NCBI GenBank assembly: GCA_019828595.1
Contig: JAHQRK010000007.1
Coordinates: 1,426,001 to 1,490,000 of the forward strand
Length of the DNA stretch: 64,000 bases
Direction: 5' to 3'
From: Aphanomyces cochlioides
Lineage: Eukaryota; Oomycota; Saprolegniomycetes; Saprolegniales; Verrucalvaceae
The notes below the pieces were generated by a model. The model was not told the origin of the DNA. It ran no database searches and was given only the letters and a program-made list of their open reading frames with translations. Each line of letters begins with the position of its first letter. Position 1 is the stretch's first letter. The position numbers and the translations under genes are program-made. This document shows positions 31,016 through 40,504 of this stretch, one piece after another.

Positions 31016-32288
31016 ATGAGAAGCTACATCCGAGATGTGACTCGACGCATGAAGGAGCCAGGAATGGGATTGCCCAGGCTCATCTACTCTGTGGATATCA
31101 ACAAAGTGTAAGCTCGAGCTATGCACATTTCGATTTCATGCATTGTGTCATCAGAGGCGACGATCTGCGTTCAAAGTTTATCCCGCTCGATCGCGACGAC
31201 GAAACGCAAGAGTTTCTCAATGTATGCTCGTAGTCGTTGGAAAAGGATTGAATGCTGGGATAGAGCTGCTTCGAGACTGGTGTTTACAACATGGTTGCGT
31301 CGACTCTGTCCACGTTCCTCAATATGTTTTACTCCGTCACTGACACCAACGGAATGCTGGATCGTAATGCCCAAGACCATGGTTTTATCGCTAATTCTGC
31401 CACCTAGGAGGACAAATGTTCGTAGTGTCAAGTGCGCACGTGTCGAAGTTGTTAAAGTTCCCACAAGGGTATACGCCTGCTGGTACGACAAAATATCATT
31501 TCAATGCCTTCGGTACTACTGGCCTAGGCAAGCTCTTGGACATTGGCGCCGGCGACGGCAACGTGACAGCTAGATTAGCTCCATTTGTCGAGACTGTTTA
31601 TTCCACGGAGGTGTCAATACCCATGGTGCGAGCACTCAATGCCAGAGGCTTTCAGTAAGTTCTGACCTTTCTCTTGGGTTCAAGCTTTCATTCCAGCGCC
31701 ACTCACACGACCGATCTATCCCATCCTGATGTCGTCGCACAAGGACCGTACGATTTCATCAGGTAACAATTGAAATCATCCTCATATCTAACTCACGTTT
31801 TAGTTTGCTCAATGTTTTAGATCGCGCCGATAAACCATTGACACTACTACACCAAATTCACAACCTTCTCTCGCCAAATGCACGACAACACACGTTCACG
31901 ATTGCCTCAATTGACGGTGAATTAGGGAATCTTGTTGATTGCCATCGTCCTGCCATTCTCGGCATTGTATACAACATCCACGTAGTTTGTCTCTTATCCC
32001 CTCGTAGCGTCGAAGTGGGCACCCAGAAGCTGCCCCCCACTGAAGAGTTGCCAATGTCTGGAGGACTTTGTGCCGAGGGGGGTTCCTTTGAGGATGGCGC
32101 ACGCATCATTGCTGAAAAGGTTTGTCTTGTGAAATATGCTAGACTCATTTATTCCGTAGGTATTTCGTCCATGCGGATTTGAAGTCGACGCATTCAGCCG
32201 AGTGCCATATCTCTGTCGAGGTGGTGTCTCGCAGCCATACTACGTCCTCAGTGACGCCCTCTTCACACTCAAGAAACTTCAGCTTTGA
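31016..32288 (+). CDS. METTL9: METTL9/DREV-type methyltransferase
   Basis: Ten exons: 31016-31107, 31155-31221, 31264-31363, 31408-31482, 31528-31654, 31697-31762, 31804-31879, 31926-31966, 32008-32119 and 32160-32288; 294 residues. The DREV family is recognised by LLDIGAGDGNVTARL (SAM-binding Gly-rich loop, about 114-128), STEVS, LLNVLDRADKPLTLL and the C-terminal SRVPYLCRGG...YYVLSDALFTLK. METTL9 in animals makes 1-methylhistidine in HxH motifs of target proteins. Introns are 40-47 nt; intron 7 must use a GC-AG boundary (31880-31925) to keep the frame. The start is the first usable ATG; an upstream exon is possible. Confidence 0.85.
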
Positions 32289-33046
32289 GCATTTACGACG
32301 CCAACGGCGATAGCTTTCCTTGAAGACAGCTTCCAAGCGTTTACTCTCGTAAGGACGATCTAGAGGTTCCAACATTGTCTACAGTCATGACGATATCGTG
32401 TTGCCAAGGGGAATGTCATCATCCATTTTATTTGAGAAAGACAATTTTTGTTGGTTCAGAACGAATGGAGAGGCATCGCAGCAGCCACAAATGTCTTCGA
32501 AACCTGTTTCCTCGATTCAATCCGCCGTCAAGTAGCACATCAGCTTTCCTGCCCCTTGATAATCCCAAACCATCTACGGTATCAATCCCATCGTCTGTCG
32601 GAAAAATTAGAAGACGATCACGACGAATCGTCCATGGGTTGGACACGCTGCTGTCGAGAGTCAAATCGTGTCGACTGGACTTGAAATTTCTTGTCCCCTT
32701 TTGAATCTTCAACAGTCGACCAGACTCATGCATTACGGCACGCGATATTTCTGGCCAACATGAGCGATGCCAGCGTTTCCTCCAAGCTCATCCGTTCATG
32801 CGAACGACCTTCCTCCTCTCTCTACACGACAAGAGCTCTTCATAGATCGATGTTAAACTCCATGGAACCTCTCAATTCGACGCAAGCTGCTGTCGAGTCG
32901 ATGGAATCGGATAGGATGATAGTCGTAATGATGGGCTCCTGGAACTCACAGGCCATCCACTTCCCACCCAGCTGCCACGACATGCAGGTCGCATCATTCC
33001 CCGCCCCCTGAAGCTCCTGATCAGCCACCACAGTCAGAGTCGACAT
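32145..33046 (-). CDS. Unresolved multi-exon hypothetical gene
   Basis: Several coding-looking pieces lie on the minus strand. From an ATG at 33046 a 68-codon piece begins MSTLTVVADQELQ and contains WQLGGKWMACEFQEP. A helical piece LEETLASLMLARNIACR lies near 32790, a 101-codon open stretch at 32733-32428, and a basic piece RPYESKRLEAVFKESYRRWRRK near 32330-32300. Short introns probably join them, but more than one phase works, so I give no exon list. The last piece would overlap the final METTL9 exon if it runs to 32145. No family was recognised. Confidence 0.35.
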
Positions 33047-33077
33047 GGTTATTTTACACTTATCGACTTGTTACAAC

Positions 33078-33362
33078 ATGGGTGGGAATCTTTGCGAAGC
33101 GCTGTGCATCGGATGTGAATGCGCCTACATTTGCTGCCTCTGCTGCGGGGGAACGCACAGAGGCGGTCCTTCCCAGCCCGAGCCTGTCGTCGTCACGCAA
33201 GTCCAGCCAGTCGTTGTGGCTGCTTCTCCAGTTGGTCAAGGCAATTACGTTGCTGGCATATATGTGAAGAGTCCGACGGGGGAAGTTCAATTCGTCCCCG
33301 CAGCACAGCCAGTTGGTTATAACTCTGCAAGTCTCGAACTAGTGACGCCGACAAGTCGGTAG
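33078..33362 (+). CDS. Small Cys-cluster protein, family member 1
   Basis: 94 residues. The N-terminus (GNLCEALCIGCECAYICCLCCGG) has a dense Cys cluster of the pattern CxxCxCxxxCCxCC, followed by a Pro/Gln/Val block (VVVTQVQPVVVAASPVGQG), then YVAGIYVKSPTGEVQFVPAAQP. This layout is shared by four other loci up to 38.8 kb. There is no signal peptide and no clear membrane span; the Cys cluster could be palmitoylated or bind metal. Function unknown. The ATG at 33078 lies 8 residues before the first Cys-rich segment, like in the sister copies. Confidence 0.65.
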   Translation: MGGNLCEALCIGCECAYICCLCCGGTHRGGPSQPEPVVVTQVQPVVVAASPVGQGNYVAGIYVKSPTGEVQFVPAAQPVGYNSASLELVTPTSR

Positions 33363-33989
33363 CCTTTGGCGAGTCGTCGATGGCCACAAAGGCGTAAAGA
33401 ACGTAGTGACCCACGACTGAATCATAAAAAAATCGCCCGCGTCATGCTCTGAAGAGATTGCGTGAAGGAATTACTTTAATACGAACCACTTTGTTTTGCT
33501 TCCTCGCTTGCAATGCACGTTCTACTGTACCTCCGAGAGACCACAGCCACTCACTCTTTTCCGCTTGAGGTCTGAGTTGTCTTTGGGACTCCTCATGCCC
33601 CCACAGAACCTGCAGCAGAGGGGAGCTGGAGACCTTCTTCAGCACCTTAGCCATGACTAAATCAGCTCACCATCACCGCCACAGCGATGTTGGGCTTGCA
33701 AAATAGCTCGACCCGAGATTGGATTGAGTAACTTGGTGTTGGAGAACGTCGAGAGTTCATGATGAGTTGGTTGCGCATGAGCCTCTTGCCACCATGGACA
33801 AGTCGAGTGGAGACACCTTACGTTTTAAATTTGTAGCATCTGCAGTGCGTACCATGGACAATCTCTCCACCCTGATGTTTCCCCTGTCGATGGATTTCGT
33901 TGCGCACTGCCTTCGTTGCTCATGCAGCAAGTCTCTACATGCGGCAGATTCCATCAACCTCAAGACGGGCATGGTGACTCTTAAATCGC
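33363..33989. other. Spacer within the Cys-cluster gene array
   Basis: About 630 bases with no gene recognised. A 70-codon minus-strand frame near 33442-33654 has no recognisable content. Confidence 0.3.
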
Positions 33990-34315
33990 CAACCATGAGC
34001 ACAAAGTGGCCACATCGTTCGCCTGGAACCACGTCAACGGCGCAGCAAGCCGCCGTGATCACACCAGTCCAACCCGTTGCAATTGCGGTCGAGCGTCGCT
34101 GGCTATTATACCAAAGTCCCAGGTGGTGGTGTGGAGTTTGTGCGAGTGCCAGATTCACCGCAGGCCAACAATGGAGCTGTTCATCCAAGAGCAAACTTCA
34201 AATGCGCCAATATCGACGGCAAATGCAACAGAGAGCGTGAGCTCTACCACAATCCCAAAGGTGTAGAGGCCCAGGCTTCATTGAAAGCAACACCCTCTTG
34301 TACCCTGTAAGGCAG
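33990..34315 (+). pseudogene. Decayed Cys-cluster family member 2
   Basis: The Pro/Gln/Val block survives as QAAVITPVQPVAI (about 34040-34085) and, after a frame change, VAGYYTKVPGGGVEFVRV (about 34100-34150), matching VAGYNTKNPAGGVEFVPV of the member at 35049. The N-terminal Cys cluster is missing or unrecognisable and the frame is shifted, so this is a broken copy. Confidence 0.65.
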
Positions 34316-35048
34316 CAAGCACGTACAGTAGTATGCCAACCAGTGCTCCCCGCTAACACAAGTATTTTGTTTCCAATCCTAAAGTTGGTTTCGTTGCCGA
34401 GAGTTCTCCTGTGCGTCGTCGTTCCTGGCCTAGATAATGAATGAGTCAGAATAGCGTCAATCTCTTCGTCATGATGTGAAACCTTGGGTTTGTTTTCTGC
34501 TCTGCTCGCTGAATCGCAATTCGTTTCTCGCTGATTTTCCCGATCACAATCTCCTCAACGACTTGGAGTTCCCAGAGAAAGATGAAAACTCTTGCCGTGA
34601 ATGCCTGAAGAGTCTGCGATTGCTAGGAGAAGAGACTGCATTCCATGCCCAAGTTAACGTCTGCGCACGGACGGCGGCAACCAGCAATGACGTCGAGACT
34701 CTTTGCAGTCCTTTGATTGGCCAAAACACAGGAATTGGTCTAAAAATAGAAATGAGCGTGACAGACGCCGCAGAAGCGCCGACAACTTTTTGACAGTGGT
34801 CGCACGCCAATGACAGTGGCTTCACTGTTGCCGATCACATTCCTTGATCCCACACCAGGCCGTATGTTGGGAGATGAAAAGTTTTGGAGGCAAGGAGGTG
34901 AAAAAAATGGACGACAGACGGCCCCGCAACGTCTCACCAGTTCTCTGCTTCGGAAATTGTGCATCGTTACTCACACGAAAACGAAGTCTGTCGTCCGACT
35001 TGGTGCTGCTGGATCAAAGGCATTTTACAATTTGACCAAGTGCCTACG
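34316..35048. other. Spacer within the Cys-cluster gene array
   Basis: About 730 bases with open frames on both strands (for example 34476-34793) that show no family features. The last part is the promoter of the next member. Confidence 0.3.
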
Positions 35049-35381
35049 ATGTCCAGCGATGATGATTTCTGCAATGCTCTCTGCTTGGCTTGTGAATGCG
35101 CCGGCATTTGCTGCACATGCTGTGAAGCCACGGCAGTCCCACCACCACAGCAAACTGTTCTCATCACACCAGTTCAGCCAGTGGTGGTTGCCCCCCAACC
35201 AGTTACTCAAGTTGCAGGCTATAATACTAAAAACCCAGCCGGGGGTGTCGAATTCGTGCCAGTCGCACAGTCACCACAGCATAATACTCAAACCGCCCCT
35301 CCAACACAAAATCATGATGCAGCGACGTCTCCAGCCAATTCAAAAGAGTTTACAAGCTCATTTCTGCCACCGAAGATCTAA
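35049..35381 (+). CDS. Small Cys-cluster protein, family member 3
   Basis: 110 residues. N-terminal cluster CNALCLACECAGICCTCCEA, then the block TVLITPVQPVVVAPQPV, then VAGYNTKNPAGGVEFVPVAQSP and a Thr/Pro/Asn-rich tail. Same architecture as the sister genes, with a shorter middle. The chosen ATG gives MSSDDDF before the cluster, comparable to MSDDTG and MSQDPF in members 4 and 5. No known domain. Confidence 0.65.
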   Translation: MSSDDDFCNALCLACECAGICCTCCEATAVPPPQQTVLITPVQPVVVAPQPVTQVAGYNTKNPAGGVEFVPVAQSPQHNTQTAPPTQNHDAATSPANSKEFTSSFLPPKI

Positions 35382-36046
35382 TAATTGAAGGCTGTCTTGG
35401 CGTGGAGCGCCTTGGACTCCTAACTCGAGTGTGTGACAACCCATGTCAACTCAACGATAACTCTTAATTTATACGTCATTATTAACATTTCAATGGGCTT
35501 TGACTGTCCGTCAAGCGCTCTATAGAGCCTACCGATTGTATTGTCTGAGCATCCTGTGCTGAAGTACACGCTGCATGAGAGAAGTGGAATAGAGGCATCG
35601 GATTTTATACATGAGTAGACATAAAATTGCACCAAGGAGAAAAAACCCCAGCAAGCAGCCTCTGTTTCCTTTCCCGAATATGCTCATGCCACATATGATC
35701 TAAGTGTGTGTGAGGCCAAAGCAAGCAATGCTAAATATCAGCAGAAGGGGCTCGTTTAGGACGTGGCCACGTCTTAAGCAGCTCATGCGACGCCAAAATG
35801 TCGAGGGATCAACTTCGAGATGGCAATTCGAATTGATGCGTCTTTGTTCCTTGTGGAAGGTGCAGAGATCCGAGCAAGAATTTCATGGAAAGTACACGTG
35901 AGCTGACATTGAAATTCAAGGATTTCCATGGTGATGGATTCTTTACAATCATGTCCACACCCATGACACTTAGGGGCAGTCTTAAGTCCGTCGACACAGC
36001 GGCACATGGTGCCTGAAAGCAACGACCAACCACAAAATCTTCTCAC
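35382..36046. other. Spacer; one doubtful minus-strand frame
   Basis: A 119-codon minus-strand frame (36142-35783) has a Cys-rich middle (MCRCVDGLKTAPKCHGCGHDC) but starts inside the inverted repeat and matches nothing I know. Its status is unclear. The rest is noncoding as far as I can see. Confidence 0.25.
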
Positions 36047-36285
36047 CGAGTAGAATTCTGAGCAGTATTGTTGATTTGATACGAATTCCAGATCCCGTTC
36101 AATCGAATCACGCCGGCGGATCGATTCACCAATCGACGCCATTGGCTAATAAATATTTTGGGCGATTTTGATTGGCTGAATAAAATATTAAAGAATCCCA
36201 TGAGAGAAAGTACTGTTCTATTCATCAAATGTATTGGCGCGATTGGAGATTGATACAAAAAACGAATCCAAATTGGGAAATTTCT
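36047..36285. repeat. Inverted repeat, left copy (about 240 bp)
   Basis: The reverse complement recurs at 37712-37951 with a few differences and at least one single-base indel. The two copies point towards each other and flank member 4 of the Cys-cluster family. No coding content and no clear terminal repeats. Confidence 0.85.
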
Positions 36286-36525
36286 AGCGAATCCACAATA
36301 TTTCTCACCACTTCTTTCAGCTAATTCGTTTATCTAGTTAATGCAGATTTGATATATTATGACCAACTTATTGAATTAATATGAGAAGAAGTGAGTAATT
36401 GATTCTGGTGAGATATGTTTACATGCATTGCGCCGTTTGATATGGAGTGAATGTGTGTCAACTGAGCCAACTCCAAGCAACTCAACGCCATTTTTGAAAT
36501 CTCCACCAAGTCTCGACTTCCACCC
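36286..36525. promoter_or_regulatory. Promoter region of Cys-cluster member 4
   Basis: AT-rich up to about 36430, then mixed sequence up to the ATG at 36526. No specific element recognised. Confidence 0.3.
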
Positions 36526-36936
36526 ATGTCTGACGATACCGGCGCCGCGCTTTGCTTAGCGTGCGAATGTGCCTATATCTGCTGTGTGTGCTGTCAAGCC
36601 GCAGAGAGCGCGTCAAATCCGCCACAACAAACGGTGTTCGTCACGCACGTCCAACCTGTTGTGGTCGCTGCGTCACCTGTGAATCAAGGCGGCTACGTTG
36701 CTGGGTATTACGTCAAAAGCCCCACTGGACAAGCTCAATTTGTGCCTGCTGCACAACCACCAGCGTCGCCGGCATATGCCCAACCCGCGCCGTTCGTGCC
36801 ATACCAGCCAACCCAAGAAGCACCATCGTACAATGCTGCGCAAGTTCCTCCATCGTATAATGCTGCAAAAGTGCCTCCACCTCGAAGCCCCAACAACGTA
36901 GAATTCGGTGGTTCGTCCATGGGCCAAAAAGTATAA
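36526..36936 (+). CDS. Small Cys-cluster protein, family member 4
   Basis: 136 residues, the longest intact member. N-terminus MSDDTGAALCLACECAYICC followed by VCCQA gives the Cys cluster. The block TVFVTHVQPVVVAASPV, VAGYYVKSPTGQAQFVPAAQ, two SYNAA-VPP repeats and a terminal NVEFGGSSMGQKV follow. The Tyr/Pro-rich repeats resemble annexin-VII- or rhodopsin-tail-like PYxP regions of membrane-associated proteins, which is only a resemblance. The ATG context is clean and no intron is needed. Confidence 0.72.
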   Translation: MSDDTGAALCLACECAYICCVCCQAAESASNPPQQTVFVTHVQPVVVAASPVNQGGYVAGYYVKSPTGQAQFVPAAQPPASPAYAQPAPFVPYQPTQEAPSYNAAQVPPSYNAAKVPPPRSPNNVEFGGSSMGQKV

Positions 36937-37019
36937 TAGCCGTCATTGCTGTCGATGATCACTCGGTCTTTGCCTGCATCGAGGCGACTGTATTTAGAAC
37001 TAAATTTTAACACAATTCT

Positions 37020-37240
37020 ATAGCTTGAATTGTCATCGCCGTTTTTACTGGGCCATGGCCGCCCTGTCGTTCATGCCCAGCACTGTTGAAATGGGAAGCT
37101 ACATGAAGACCCCAAGTCCAAATTTCATGGCAAAGGACATTCTTTACTCACTCTTTGCGAGATATCTTTGCTCAGCATTTGACAGGCAAGCCACGGCATC
37201 CCTTCCAAACGCCATCACGCTCAGTCGTCTATCTGTATAG
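37020..37240 (-). pseudogene. Fragment of CoA-transferase 3' end, duplicated
   Basis: The flank downstream of member 4 (GAGGCGACTGTATTTAG..., GATTCTGTAGCTTG-like bases, then ATGCCCAGCACTGT) is collinear with the flank downstream of member 5 at 38815-38960, which is the 3' end of the SUGCT-like gene. This shows that the tandem duplication took in the last codons of the neighbouring gene (LGMSDSE region). The copy here is decayed. Confidence 0.6.
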
Positions 37241-37711
37241 AGAATCACGCATATCAACATCAAGTTTCAAATTTTCAGTGCCTTCACGAAGATCAATACT
37301 AATTTAGTTCGATGTATATTGTACTGATTTAAGCAAATTTTGACTGTCGTCGATTGTGAACAAATCAGTGAAACCTTGAAGTGCTTACTAAGCTTTACCT
37401 AGAGCTTCAGAACTATCTGCTTGAGGTGCTGTTCATGAATGCTAAGCTTGTGGCTTTACCTTCCTCCAAATGGCGAGGAAAGGACATGGTTCAATCGTTT
37501 CATACAGGACGAAGTGAAGAGATGGGTTCACACAAGTGAAAAAAAGAACTATATTTGCTTAAATCAGTACATTGAGTTCACACTAATTGCAGTTGACACC
37601 CACAACCTTGAACTCCTTGAACACCATCAGTTCAGGCGACAATGTCACGACGTCAAAACAAATTATACACACAGCACTCTCGTTTGTTCATTTCATCGTG
37701 AAGAGCATGGC
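37241..37711. other. Spacer, nothing recognised
   Basis: About 470 bases of mixed composition with no gene or repeat that I can trace. Confidence 0.3.
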
Positions 37712-37951
37712 AGAAATTTCCCAATTTGGATTCGTTTTTTGTATCAATCTCCAATCGCGCCAATACATTTGATGAATAGAACAGTACTTTCTCTCATGGG
37801 ATTCTTTAATATTTTATTCAGCCAATCAAAATCGCCCAAAATATTTATTAGCCAATGGCGTCGATTGGTGTATTGATCCGCCGGCGTGATTCGATTGAAC
37901 GGGGTCTGGAAATTCGTATCAAATCAACAATACTGCTCAGAATTCTACTCG
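37712..37951. repeat. Inverted repeat, right copy (about 240 bp)
   Basis: Reverse complement of 36047-36285. It starts AGAAATTTCCCAATTTGG and ends near AGAATTCTACTCGG. Confidence 0.85.
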
Positions 37952-38261
37952 GCGAACCCGCACAGTCTACTCACCACCTATTCGACACTTAACCTCTCAC
38001 CATGTAATGTCAACGACTGAAAGTTGCCTTTAATTGGTTATAGTTCATAGATTACTTGGACAAAAGAGAGCAACTAATATGAGATAATGTACTTGTTTGG
38101 TGAGATATTTTGTACTTACTGTAGAGTACAGTAAGTACTCCTTGACAAAGTTACAAAAATTTTCATGATTGAGAAGAGCTCCATGCATCCAAAGATCACC
38201 GTCGAGAGGGAGCTCGAAGCAGAAAGTCATTGTTGAAATCTCCAAGTCTTTGCTTCCTTCT

Positions 38262-38774
38262 ATGTCTCAAGATCCCTTTGGAGCGCTTTGCCTCTTGTGT
38301 GAGATCGGTCTCATTTCGTGCTTCTGCAAAGACAAGTTAGACCAAGTGATGGTTCCCCAGCATCAACCTGTGCTCGTTCCGCAAGTCCAGCCAGCTGCGG
38401 TGGCTGCGTCACCTGTCAGTCAAGGCAATCACGTCGCCGGCAGCTACGTCAAAAGCCCCACTGGAGAAGTTTAATTTGTACCAGCTGGACAATCTTCTGC
38501 AAACACCCAACCGGCACCATCACCATCATACAATGCTGCACGAGTTCCTCCACCTCGAAGTCCTGAAGAAGCTGGCAAAAGCCCCACTGGACAAGCATTA
38601 TGTGTGCCTGCTGCACAGCCACCATCGTCGCCGGCCTACGCCCAACCCCCTCCTCTCGTGCCATACACCCAGCCAGCCCAAGTCGCTCCATCGTTCAATG
38701 CTACGCAAGTTCCTCCACCTCGAAGTCCCAACGGTGTAGAATTCGGAGGCTTGTCCATGGGACAAAACGTATAA
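38262..38774 (+). pseudogene. Cys-cluster family member 5 with one nonsense change
   Basis: Reads MSQDPFGALCLLCEIGLISC... with a weakened Cys cluster, then VLVPQVQPAAVAASPV and VAGSYVKSPTGEV, and stops at TAA (38472-38474). In sister genes this codon is CAA (Gln) in VQFVPA or AQFVPA. Beyond the stop the frame stays open for 100 more codons to a TAA at 38774 and keeps the family tail (VPPPRSP twice, YAQPPPLVPYTQP, GVEFGGLSMGQNV). Loss is thus very recent, or the 70-residue product is still used. Confidence 0.75.
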
Positions 38775-38882
38775 TGACTGCCGACGCAGTCTGTAATCAC
38801 CCGTAGGTCACCGCCGAGGCGACTGTATTTAGGACTATCGTGTAATACGATTCTGTAGCTTGCATTGTCGATATCGTTTCTT

Positions 38883-40265
38883 CTACTGATCTTTGCCTTC
38901 AAAAACAACCTTTTCAGCGACGAGAGCATCAATCTCGCTGTCTGACATGCCCAGCACTGTCGAGAGAGCCCATCGAGTGTCGCTTCCGAGGGATTTTCCA
39001 GGCCATTTCGTTTCGCCAGGCGTCGAGTGCAGCTTGGGACTGATGGCTGGAAGCTGCAATGGCTTACTATAGCCAGGGATGTCCACATCTTCAAACATGC
39101 CACGCTCTGCAAAATGCGGATCGACTGCCATTTCCTTGACCGAGTTGATCGGCCCCACCTAAGTAGACGTTCATCGTCGTCGTGGGTTGTGTTGGCTTAC
39201 TGGGATCTTGGCTTCGTCCAACTTGGCGACAATTTCTTGCAGAGTGTACTGCGATGTCCATTTTCCAATCGCCGCATCGATCGTTTCGTTGTGCACGACG
39301 CGATCGCTGTTTGTCTTGTGGACTTTGAGCTCAGGTGCGCCGATCAAATCCATCATCTACGCCGCTCCATCATGGCGATGGCATCAGTTAAGCGTACCTT
39401 GATATAGAGCGTGTCCATGTTGGCCCCGATGACGACTTGCTTGCCGTCCGCCGTTGGATAAGTGTTGGAAGGAACGATGCCAGTAATGGTTGACCCCGAG
39501 CACTCGCGGACGGTGCCGTCGTACGAGTATTCCGGCACGATTGCTTCCAAGACATTGAACATGCTCTCGTAGATGGCAACGTCGACAACTTGGCCTTGAC
39601 CGCCACGGACTTTTCCGAGCAATGCCATCGTAATGCCGAGCGCAGCGTGAAGTCCAGCCATCGTATCGCCGAGACTCAAATTGGGTCGCGCGCTTGGACG
39701 ATCGGGAAAGCCATTCACATAGCGAAAGCCGCCAAAAGCTTCACAAACTGACGCAAAACCAGGTTTGCCTACAAGCCAAGCATGAAGAAGCCGTCATAGC
39801 TGCAACGAGAAGACCTTTATTCGGACCCGTTTGTCCATATCCGCTGATGCGCGAGTAGATCAGTCCTGGATTCGATTGTTTGAACTCGTCCGGTCCAAGG
39901 CCCCATTTTTCCATCGTCTCAGGTCGAAAGTTCTCAATCAAGACGTCGCTCTTTTCAGCAAGCTGCTTGACGATCGCTTGCCCCTTTTCGCTCTTCAGAT
40001 CCACAGACACACTGCGCTTGTTCCGGCCGAGAGAATACCACCACAAAGACGTGTGGTTCTCCTTGTCGACCTTGCGATATTCGCGGAGTTGATCTCCCGT
40101 CTTGGGTTCAATTTTGATCACTTCGGCTCCAAAATAGCCGAGAATCGTGCCTGCAAACGGCCCAGCGATCAAGTGACCACACTCCACGACTCGAATTCCC
40201 TCGAGAGGCAGTCGTTTTGCCGCGTTTTCCGTGCTAAAGCGCCGCGCGATCAGGAGCCGCAGCAT
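38883..40265 (-). CDS. SUGCT: Type III CoA-transferase (CaiB/BaiF; SUGCT-like), mitochondrial
   Basis: Four exons: 40265-39815, 39768-39398, 39356-39201 and 39158-38883; introns 41-46 nt; 417 residues. The first 17 residues (MLRLLIARRFSTENAAK) look like a mitochondrial presequence. Family III features: LEGIRVVECGHLIAGPF, AEVIKIEPKTGDQLRE, NKRSVSVDLKS, DVLIENFRPETMEKWGLG and SGYGQTGP; the Asp in LSLGDTMAG is the catalytic acid. SUGCT moves CoA from succinyl-CoA to glutarate or hydroxymethylglutarate. The substrate here is inferred from overall resemblance only. Its 3' end was copied by the tandem duplication at 37.0 kb. Confidence 0.88.
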
Positions 40266-40504
40266 GATGTTCCACTTGAATTTTGATTGCGAAAGTCCAA
40301 TGCAGCCAATCACATACAAGTGTCATCTTTGACGACTTGCACCAAAGTCACATGACTGACTGCCAAGTGCGTCAAGTTGCAAGCTCCACGAGCTTCTTCA
40401 GCTCCATCTAAGCATCTCCAGCTCACTACGAGGCGTACAACATGGAGCCAACGTGGTTTGGGCCCGTGTTGAGCTCAGTTTCGAGAGTATTTTAGCTTAG
40501 ACTG

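Noticed and set aside
34476..34793. 105-codon plus-strand frame in the Cys-cluster array
   Set aside because: Lacks the family motifs and any other recognised feature.
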